DNA of 5,935 nt from assembly GCA_003168295.1 (NCBI GenBank), contig PMST01000463.1:3394-9328 (forward strand), read 5' to 3'. The stretch is from Actinomycetota bacterium (GTDB lineage Bacteria; Actinomycetota; Actinomycetes; Streptosporangiales; Streptosporangiaceae). The notes beneath the pieces are model-generated. The model made no database searches. It worked only from the letters and a program-made list of their open reading frames with translations, and was not told the DNA's origin. Positions 1-5,161 of this stretch are shown in pieces (position 1 is the first letter of the stretch; every line of letters starts with the position of its first letter). A program made the translations under genes and the position numbers.

Positions 1-1013
1 GGAATCATGCTGTTCGGGTCGGTGCCGAGGCCGCCAAGGAAGCCGAGATCCTGCACCAGGACCCAGACGGCCAGGCAGACCGCGACGGCAGTGACGGCGG
101 CCGGCCGCATGACGGCCGGGCGGCCGGACAGCAGGCACAGCCCGGTCGCGGCCAGCACGGCGACGACAGCCAGGTTGACCGCGAAGCCGTGACCGGCGAC
201 GAGCGAGCTGAAGCTGGACAGTGCCTCGTGCAGGACGGCGGGCTGCCGGGTGGCCGCCATGCCGCTGATGGCCGAGGCCAGCGGACCGGGCCGGCCGTGC
301 AAGCGACCCTGCCAGGACCCGCGGCCAGGCCATGCCTGCAGCAGCGCGTACGCGATCAGCAGGGCGCCGCCTGCCCTGAGCACCAGCCGCCCGAGTCGCG
401 GTCCGCGCCAGGCGGCTAGTGGCAGCGCCAGCAGGCTCCCGGCGGCACAGTAGAACAGCGCGGCGCCTGGCGCGCCCGTCAGCCAGCTCTGGCCGGGCGC
501 GAGCATGCTGCCGAGCGCCTCGCCGAAAACCCAGACCGCCGCGCCCCAGCCGGCGCTGACCAGGCCGGCAACCTTGGACCAGCGCGCGCTCGAGGTGGCG
601 ACGAGCAGGATCCCGATGCCGAGCTGGATCCAGACTGCCGCGGCCGCTGCCTGGACCGGGTGGCGGGCCCAGCCCGTTCCCGCCCAGGTCACCAGGTCCA
701 CGACCCAGCGCGGTGAGCCGGCCGCGGCCGGCTCGGTCACCCCGGACGGGAGGCCGCCCGCCATGTCGGGCTGGGCCTGCAGCAGCCCGTCCAGGATCCA
801 CAGCAGGCCGAAGCCGATCCGCAGCAGCCGACGGCCGGCTGGTTCGCCCTGGGTGTCCGGACCTGGGTCGCGGCGCGCCCGCAGACCCACCCAGGCCGCG
901 CCCGCGACCACGATGACCAGCAGCGCGATCAGGCCCTGGTGCAGCAGCGCGGCCCGGAACGCCGCCACGATCAGCGGGACCGGGCCGTCCAGGCCGGTGT
1001 TCATCCCGGGCAT
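1..1013 (-). CDS. Polytopic membrane protein, C-terminus beyond the left edge (partial)
   Basis: The minus strand is open from ATG at 1013 to the window edge: 337 codons and no stop. I do not recognise a function. The protein has many hydrophobic segments, at roughly residues 11-44, 63-80, 125-141, 147-168, 180-201, 208-227, 271-295 and 303-326. Conserved-looking loops include WILDGLLQAQPDM (72-84), LTGAPGAALFY (178-188) and GTDPNS (330-335). The first resembles the DG-x-LQ-x-QP signature that I associate with uncharacterised actinobacterial membrane proteins; that is recollection, not a search result. The chosen ATG has GAGGG 8 nt upstream. A second in-frame ATG lies at 1004, and the first in-frame stop upstream is the TGA of the preceding gene (1058-1056), so the start cannot lie far off. 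The gap to the presenilin-like gene is 42 nt, which supports a shared transcript. Function unknown; membrane location is well supported. Confidence 0.8.
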   Translation of the reverse strand, partial: MPGMNTGLDGPVPLIVAAFRAALLHQGLIALLVIVVAGAAWVGLRARRDPGPDTQGEPAGRRLLRIGFGLLWILDGLLQAQPDMAGGLPSGVTEPAAAGSPRWVVDLVTWAGTGWARHPVQAAAAAVWIQLGIGILLVATSSARWSKVAGLVSAGWGAAVWVFGEALGSMLAPGQSWLTGAPGAALFYCAAGSLLALPLAAWRGPRLGRLVLRAGGALLIAYALLQAWPGRGSWQGRLHGRPGPLASAISGMAATRQPAVLHEALSSFSSLVAGHGFAVNLAVVAVLAATGLCLLSGRPAVMRPAAVTAVAVCLAVWVLVQDLGFLGGLGTDPNSMI

Positions 1014-1055
1014 GGCCGCCGCCCTCGCACCCTGCGGGCCTCCTCGGCCTCCGGC

Positions 1056-2012
1056 TCAGACGGACGCGGGCTCGGGCGCTGGGGCCAGCGCGGCCGGTGC
1101 GGTGGCCGGGACCCGGGCATCGGTGCTGGCCAGGTATTCCGCCATCGTGCGTTCCCGGCCCCACCTGTGCTTCATCCATAGGTAGCACAGGAAGGCCGCG
1201 GGGCCGAAGAGCGCTTGCGAGGGCACGAGCAGGTCGAGTTCCTGATCGAGGAAGTTGAGCGCGAACGGGATGAACGCCGTCACCAGGGCGCCGAACACCA
1301 GGATCAGGCCGAACGCGATCCTGGCCGCCTTGGCACCGTAGGCCTTGTAGGAGGCGACCATGAAGAGCGAGTAGACCAGCAGGTCGCCGAGGCCGACGCC
1401 GTAGTTGTCGATGCCGAACCGCATGCCCATCAACGGGTCGAGCGGGTGCGCCAGGTACCCGGCGACGAGCTCATCGGTCAGCGGGAGCACGGTGGCGAAA
1501 ACGATGTCGTAGGCGGCGAGCGCGAGAGCGAACCACGCCACGTACTGCAGCTTCATCCCGCCCTGGATGTAGAGGTTGGATACCGCAATCGCGCCGAGTC
1601 CGACCAAGATGCTGAGCTCGGCCCACCACAGCTGCCATCCGGCGGTGGTGCCCATCAGATGATGGCTGGTCCAGATGTTGAGGCCGATCAGCAGCCCGAT
1701 GCCCAGCCACGTCCTGGCCGTGCCCAGCACCGGCTTGTAGCCGAGGTAGAGCGAGGAGGTGAACGTGAGCACCAGCAGGACGGTGATCAGCCACAGCGGC
1801 AGGTACCCGTACACGAACGGCAAGGCAATGACAAACGCCAGCAAGATCACGATGTCCCGGCCGTTGAAGGTGCCGATCGGCGGCCGTTCCATCCGTACCC
1901 GCCGGAAGTAGTACAGCGCACCCAGGCTGACCAGGGCGACACTGACCAAGACGACGCCGAACTCGGTAGCGGTTTGCTGGAAAAGCGAAATCGGCTCAGT
2001 TACCTTGGGCAT
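1056..2012 (-). CDS. Presenilin/SPP-like (GxGD, family A22) intramembrane aspartyl protease candidate
   Basis: This is a 318-residue membrane protein if it starts at ATG 2012. Nine hydrophobic segments can be read, near residues 18-36, 53-71, 72-90, 102-119, 129-149, 157-178, 205-225, 232-253 and 265-280, the topology of presenilin and signal peptide peptidase. The catalytic signatures fall in the expected helices: AAYDIVF in helix 6 (Asp169), YGVGLGDLLVYSLF in helix 7 (Asp210), and PSQALFGPA at the start of helix 9, matching the PAL motif except Gln for Pro. The helix 7 text closely resembles presenilin LGLGDFIFYS. The family cuts substrates within the membrane using the two aspartates. A Pro/Ala-rich tail ends the protein. 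An in-frame ATG at 2066 would overlap the upstream gene by 53 nt. ATG 2012 is preferred because GGGAG lies 6 nt upstream and the preceding stop codon (2016-2014) ends one base before it, implying translational coupling. Activity is inferred, and the substrate is unknown. Confidence 0.75.
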   Translation of the reverse strand: MPKVTEPISLFQQTATEFGVVLVSVALVSLGALYYFRRVRMERPPIGTFNGRDIVILLAFVIALPFVYGYLPLWLITVLLVLTFTSSLYLGYKPVLGTARTWLGIGLLIGLNIWTSHHLMGTTAGWQLWWAELSILVGLGAIAVSNLYIQGGMKLQYVAWFALALAAYDIVFATVLPLTDELVAGYLAHPLDPLMGMRFGIDNYGVGLGDLLVYSLFMVASYKAYGAKAARIAFGLILVFGALVTAFIPFALNFLDQELDLLVPSQALFGPAAFLCYLWMKHRWGRERTMAEYLASTDARVPATAPAALAPAPEPASV

Positions 2013-2013
2013 G

Positions 2014-3453
2014 TCATGCTCCCACGAGCGCGCGCGGCGTAACGAATGTTGTTTCGTGCAGGTCACTTCGAGTCTGGCGCAGCAAGGTGGCCTGGTCGTC
2101 GCCGACTATGGTCAGCTCCACGTCCCGGCCGCCCAGCGCCGCGGCGAGGTGGTGGCTCGCTTCGGCCTCGCCGGAGCCGTTGATCGCCCCGGCCGGCAGA
2201 GTGATCTGGATCCGGCCGTCCCGGGACGCGGCGCGGTAGCGGGCGGGCCACGGCGCTGCGGGCAGCGCTTCGATCGCGTCGACCAGCTGCCGGGGGGTGA
2301 CGACCTCGGTCCCGCCGAGGTGCAGCAGATGGTCGGCCTTGCCGAGGATATGGCTGGTCGCCGGGATGCCGGCCAGCTCGCAGCCGGGCGCATCCTCCGG
2401 CAGGCGGCGGACGACATCGCGAGTGTCATAGCGGAAGACCGGCATGCAGTCGCGGTAGGGAAAGTACGGGGTGATCACCAGCGTGCCGAGCGCGCCGGCC
2501 GCGGCAGGCTCGCCGGTTTCCAGGTCGAGCAGCTCGGTGAGGCCGAGGTTGACATCATGGTGCAGATGACCCTGGCGGCAGGATCGTGCGGTGACCGGGA
2601 TCGCCTCGGTGATGCTGTAGGAGTCTTCTATCAGCGGCACGCCGAGCAGCTGGTAGGCGGCCTGGGCCAGGCTGGGGGACAGGATCTCCCCGCCTACGGT
2701 GACACGCCGCAGCCGGAAGTCGCCCGGGCCCATGCCGCGGTGCCGCGCCGCGGTCACGATCTCGGCGAGATAGCTGGGGCAGGTCAGCAGCAGTGTCGCG
2801 CCGCCCCGGGCCAGGCCGTCAAGCGCCTCCTCCGGTGGCACGATGCCAAGCGGCCTGAACCCCGCGCCGGCCAGGCGGCAGGACGCGGCGGACACATGCA
2901 TGGCCGCAGTCGCCCGGGAGCTGACGTTGACCTGCATGATGTCGCCGGGACGCAGCTCCTTGCGCAGTACCGACGACAGCGCGCCCAGCGCGGGCCACAG
3001 CTCCATTTCGTATCGCGACAGCCACACTTCCGCCGGCCGTCCGGTGGTTCCGGTGGTCCGGGTCGCAAGATAGCCAGGCACGTCGGTGCACCGGAAGTCA
3101 CCGGGCTGCTCGATCAGGTCGGCCTTGGTGGTGACCGGGATAGCCTGCAGCCCCTTGAGGTCGAGCTTGGCCGGCTCGACCTGCGCGGCGGCGAGGCGGC
3201 GCGCGTAAAACGGCGACTTGGCGGCGAGTCTGCGGGCGGTACGGCTCAGGCCGCGATTGGTCCATTCCAGCTGTTCCCCGGGGTCGGTCAGCGAGCCGCC
3301 CATTGCCTCCTGGGCGTCCGCGCCCGGTTCCCCGAATTCGGTGATCGTGGCGAGCACGTCATCGACGAGCCGACCCAGGTTGGCGGGGTCCAGGCGGCGG
3401 CCCCAGACCATTCCCATCGCCATCCGGAACTGCCTGACGCCTGTATCAAACAT
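2014..3453 (-). CDS. PaaK/coenzyme F390 synthetase-like adenylate-forming enzyme
   Basis: This 479-residue protein belongs to the phenylacetate-CoA ligase-like branch of the ANL superfamily, which activates a carboxylate with ATP to an acyl-AMP. Visible motifs in order are the phosphate-binding loop RTTGTTGRPAEVW (132-144), VGGEILS (253-259), EDSYSITEA (276-284; the PaaK form is DxYGxTE), FRYDTRDVV (340-348; Asp346 would bind ribose) and the hinge GKADHLLHLGGTEVV (371-385). Length fits the family, usually about 430-480. An oddity is that no lysine occurs after Lys372, so the usual catalytic lysine of the C-terminal lid is missing. The native substrate cannot be told. The start ATG 3453 has a modest GGGA 6-7 nt upstream; in-frame Met11, Met13 and Met15 are alternatives. 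The gene lies 98 nt after the small peptide gene, across a hairpin, and is coupled to the protease-like gene. The substrate could be a small acid or a peptide carboxylate; the latter is speculation from context. Confidence 0.8.
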   Translation of the reverse strand: MFDTGVRQFRMAMGMVWGRRLDPANLGRLVDDVLATITEFGEPGADAQEAMGGSLTDPGEQLEWTNRGLSRTARRLAAKSPFYARRLAAAQVEPAKLDLKGLQAIPVTTKADLIEQPGDFRCTDVPGYLATRTTGTTGRPAEVWLSRYEMELWPALGALSSVLRKELRPGDIMQVNVSSRATAAMHVSAASCRLAGAGFRPLGIVPPEEALDGLARGGATLLLTCPSYLAEIVTAARHRGMGPGDFRLRRVTVGGEILSPSLAQAAYQLLGVPLIEDSYSITEAIPVTARSCRQGHLHHDVNLGLTELLDLETGEPAAAGALGTLVITPYFPYRDCMPVFRYDTRDVVRRLPEDAPGCELAGIPATSHILGKADHLLHLGGTEVVTPRQLVDAIEALPAAPWPARYRAASRDGRIQITLPAGAINGSGEAEASHHLAAALGGRDVELTIVGDDQATLLRQTRSDLHETTFVTPRALVGA

Positions 3454-3478
3454 AAGCTGTCCCGTTCACGTCGGTGCT

Positions 3479-3514
3479 CGGGCCGGCGCAGCCTCTCGGG
3501 GATGCGCCGGCCCG
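3479..3514 (-). terminator. Strong hairpin between the peptide gene and the ligase gene (attenuator or processing site)
   Basis: A perfect 12-bp inverted repeat pairs 3479-3490 (CGGGCCGGCGCA) with 3503-3514, enclosing a 12-nt loop in which two further pairs are possible. It starts 37 nt after the peptide stop codon and ends 25 nt before the ligase start. No T-run follows it in the direction of transcription, so it is not a canonical intrinsic terminator. Partial termination or protection of the upstream mRNA end would each let the peptide be made in excess over the enzymes. The structure is seen in the sequence; its role is inferred. Confidence 0.5.
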
Positions 3515-3551
3515 GCTAGACCAGCCAGCGGATTGACCGCCAGCATGCCTG

Positions 3552-3647
3552 CTAGAAGGTGGCCGAACTGGCAGCAGCGAACAGCACCGCGCTCAGCGAA
3601 CCAAGCACGTAACGGGTGTGCTTGACGCTGCTCTTGAGTGACTTCAT
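3552..3647 (-). CDS. 31-residue cationic, hydrophobic-tailed small peptide
   Basis: The ATG at 3647 opens a 31-codon frame ending in TAG. The N-terminal half is basic and polar (MKSLKSSVKHTRY, residues 1-13, with Lys2, Lys5, Lys9, His10 and Arg12). The C-terminal half is hydrophobic and small-residue rich (VLGSLSAVLFAAA, 14-26), ending SSATF. There are no acidic residues and no Cys. This looks like a minimal signal peptide or a short membrane peptide; the Ala-rich stretch at 24-26 would suit signal-peptidase-type cleavage. A near-perfect Shine-Dalgarno sequence (GGAGGAGG, 5 nt spacing) is the strongest in the window and is the main evidence that the frame is translated. It sits 49 nt after the cupredoxin stop and before a hairpin and an adenylating enzyme. 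I recognise no family. It may be a signal or modified-peptide precursor, a protease substrate, or a small membrane subunit. Confidence 0.7.
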   Translation of the reverse strand: MKSLKSSVKHTRYVLGSLSAVLFAAASSATF

Positions 3648-3652
3648 AGTGA

Positions 3653-3660
3653 CCTCCTCC
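3653..3660 (-). promoter_or_regulatory. Very strong ribosome binding site of the 31-residue peptide
   Basis: On the minus strand GGAGGAGG followed by TCACT precedes the ATG at 3647. The run pairs extensively with the 3' end of 16S rRNA (core CCUCC) at ideal spacing. The other sites in this block are shorter or more weakly matched, so the peptide is probably the most highly translated product of the operon. A weak 4-bp inverted repeat (3660-3663 with 3670-3673) touches its upstream edge. Confidence 0.75.
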
Positions 3661-3696
3661 CCGGATGCTCGGGCCGATGCGGGTGGGATGCCGTGG

Positions 3697-4089
3697 TCAT
3701 GGGACGACCACGACTTTGAGGTTCATGCCGGGGTGGACCGTGCAGGTCAGCTCGAAAGTGCCGACGGTCATCCACCGCCCGGTGGTGTAGGTGGAGTTCG
3801 TCTGCATGAGATGAAAGCCGGTCATGGGATTCCCGCGCTGGGGGCTGACCACGGCCGTGTCTTTGCCGGGACCAATGACGTGAACCGCATTGGAGTCGTT
3901 AATCAGGGTGAGCGTGTCACCCCGGTGCACGGTCACCACGTCCTTGGAGAAATCCCTGGTGATCATGCCCACGTCGGCAGAGGGAACCGGCCTCGGCGAG
4001 CTGAGGAGGTTAGGGATCAGGAAACCAGCTAATAGGCCTGGGATGATTAGGAAAAAGCGCGGGGCGGAGAGGATTTTCCGGACAGACAT
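3697..4089 (-). CDS. Membrane-anchored or secreted cupredoxin with amicyanin-type copper loop
   Basis: This 130-residue type 1 (blue) copper protein would carry electrons or bind copper outside the cytoplasmic membrane. The N-terminus has Arg4/Lys5 and a long hydrophobic run (residues 11-30) serving as signal or anchor; PSA-D at 36-39 could be a cleavage site. The rest is a cupredoxin fold of about 90 residues. Expected ligands are His70 (in NAVHV), Cys116, His119 and Met122 within LTCTVHPGM. The C-x2-H-x2-M spacing is that of amicyanin; plastocyanin has a longer C-x2-H-x4-M loop. The C-terminal strand NLKVVVV is typical. The start ATG 4089 is supported by GAGGAG 8 nt upstream. It is the first gene after the AT-rich gap, so probably the promoter-proximal gene of the operon. 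The electron partner is unknown; no cytochrome or amine dehydrogenase is visible nearby. Confidence 0.88.
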   Translation of the reverse strand: MSVRKILSAPRFFLIIPGLLAGFLIPNLLSSPRPVPSADVGMITRDFSKDVVTVHRGDTLTLINDSNAVHVIGPGKDTAVVSPQRGNPMTGFHLMQTNSTYTTGRWMTVGTFELTCTVHPGMNLKVVVVP

Positions 4090-4374
4090 CCTTCAGGCTC
4101 CTCGGCTCGGTACCTGTTTTCCTGCGCCAGACCGTCACTGCTGAAAGTAACCCGACCCTACGTCCTGTTTGTAGCGGAAAGTCGTAAAAATAGTGTAATG
4201 AGATGGCAAAATTAATCACTCAGCACCATGAGGCATGCTAGGCGGATGATGCGTTTTGGGCGCGTGGTGACGGTGTTCTGGCTGGGACCAAGCCGGACGA
4301 AGATGATTGGCTTGCATTTGCCGAGCTAGGGAGCGGTTTCGTAGCGTCTGATCCCGCATTGTGGGTCACTTTGC
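4090..4374. other. Intergenic region between the nei2-like gene and the cupredoxin operon
   Basis: No convincing gene is present in these 285 bp. The half next to the cupredoxin gene contains the AT-rich stretch 4167-4220, which stands out from the GC-rich surroundings and probably holds the operon promoter. An imperfect palindrome, GTCACTGCTGAAAGTAAC at 4134-4151, could be an operator or chance. The half next to the glycosylase gene (about 4225-4374) shows no clear terminator; only a weak 5-bp stem near 4353-4365 is visible. Short frames on either strand lack a ribosome binding site. Confidence 0.6.
4181..4209 (-). promoter_or_regulatory. Possible sigma-70-type promoter of the cupredoxin operon
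   Basis: Reading the minus strand, TTGCCA (4209-4204) matches the -35 consensus at five of six bases. It is followed after 17 bp by TACGAC (4186-4181), a poor -10 match. TACACT (4197-4192) is a better -10 by itself but has no good -35 at the right distance. The location in the only AT-rich part of the window, about 90 nt before the cupredoxin start, is the best argument. Exact boxes are uncertain. Confidence 0.3.
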
Positions 4375-5157
4375 TCAGGGGTGCGCGAGCAGGCTCGGCT
4401 GGCAGGACGGGCACCAGAAGGTGATCCGGTCCTGCTGTCCTTCGGAGCGGATAGGCGTGCCGCAGCGACGGCACGCCCGGCCGCGCCGTCCGTAGACCCA
4501 GTGCTCCTGGCCCCGCTGCAAGTTGCCGGTCGTTACGTGGCCGTGGCGCTCTTTGTTCGCCTCGAGCAGTCGCCGGGCCAGGTTAACCAGGGCGCCGAGA
4601 TCCGGTACCGCCCCGGCGGGCTGCCACGGATTGACGCCGCGCAGGAACAGCACCTCGGCCTTGTAGACATTCCCGATCCCGGCCAGGTTTTTCTGGTCGA
4701 GCAGCGCCTCGCCGATCGGGCGGTCAGGCTCGGCGCTCAGTCGCCGTACCGCCTCGTCGCTGTCCCAGTCGGGGCCCAGCAGATCCGGGCCCAGGTGGCC
4801 GGTGACCCGCGACTCCTCGCTGGTGCGGATCAGCCCGACGACGCCGAGCTGGTACCCGATCGCCTGCCAGTCCTCGTTGGCGAGCACCAGCCTGATCCGG
4901 TGATCGTCCCGTATCCGCTCGGCCGCGGGCCGCACCCGCCAGGTGCCGTCCATGCGCAGGTGGGTGTGGACGGTCAGCCCGTTACGGGTCCGGGTGAGCA
5001 GGTGCTTGCCGCGGGATGCGGTCTCGGTAACCACGTCGCCGGTCAGGTCCACGGTGGCCAGCCGCGGGACACGGAAGTCGCTGCGGGTCAGCGCCCGTCC
5101 CGCCAGCGCCTCATGCAGGCGGCGAGCCGTCTGCCAGACCACGTCTCCTTCGGGCAT
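4375..5157 (-). CDS. nei2: Endonuclease VIII-like DNA glycosylase/AP lyase (Nei2 type)
   Basis: This is a 260-residue Fpg/Nei-family base excision repair enzyme that removes oxidised bases and nicks the abasic site by beta/delta elimination. It begins MPEGD, the Nei form of the N-terminus: Pro2 is the catalytic nucleophile and Glu3 the proton donor; Fpg enzymes start PELPE. SRGKHLL (48-54) carries the conserved Lys51. The helix-two-turn-helix DNA-binding motif is at about 155-171 (QKNLAGIGNVYKAEVLF). A C-terminal zinc finger has Cys229, Cys232, Cys249 and Cys252, with the expected Arg244 in DRITFW. Overall similarity to mycobacterial Nei2, as I recall that sequence, is extensive, including VPRLATVDLTG-like and HLGPDLL segments. 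All catalytic positions are intact and the length is normal. The upstream frame ends 4 nt before the ATG; the ribosome binding site is weak, so coupling to that gene is likely. Confidence 0.93.
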   Translation of the reverse strand: MPEGDVVWQTARRLHEALAGRALTRSDFRVPRLATVDLTGDVVTETASRGKHLLTRTRNGLTVHTHLRMDGTWRVRPAAERIRDDHRIRLVLANEDWQAIGYQLGVVGLIRTSEESRVTGHLGPDLLGPDWDSDEAVRRLSAEPDRPIGEALLDQKNLAGIGNVYKAEVLFLRGVNPWQPAGAVPDLGALVNLARRLLEANKERHGHVTTGNLQRGQEHWVYGRRGRACRRCGTPIRSEGQQDRITFWCPSCQPSLLAHP

Positions 5158-5161
5158 GAAC

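Noticed and set aside
505..2042. Two long plus-strand open frames (505-1185 and 1215-2042)
   Set aside because: They are antisense to two polytopic membrane proteins. Their Ala/Pro/Arg- or Gln/Glu/Arg-rich products are typical mirror images of hydrophobic coding sequence.
2013..2066. Upstream ATG at 2066 as the start of the presenilin-like gene
   Set aside because: It would add 18 polar residues and overlap the ligase gene by 53 nt. ATG 2012 has a good GGGAG site and sits one base after the ligase stop.
3479..3514. A classical intrinsic terminator ending the transcript
   Set aside because: The stem is strong, but no T-run follows on the transcribed strand and the downstream genes have no other evident promoter.
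2005..3519. A 504-codon plus-strand open frame
   Set aside because: It lies antisense to the adenylating enzyme, whose motifs are unmistakable. The plus-strand product is Gly/Arg/Gln-rich with no recognisable domain, as expected from GC-rich antisense frames.
3552..3647. Calling the small peptide a known class of modified peptide precursor (lanthipeptide, lasso or similar)
   Set aside because: It has no Cys, no recognisable leader-core layout and no cognate maturase domain next to it, so only a general small-peptide call is supported.
4010..4219. A 69-codon minus-strand frame starting in the AT-rich gap
   Set aside because: It overlaps the start of the cupredoxin gene in another frame and covers the likely promoter, without a ribosome binding site of its own.
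4228..4329. A 33-codon plus-strand frame in the intergenic gap
   Set aside because: There is no ribosome binding site before its ATG, its composition shows nothing, and it runs opposite to every real gene here.
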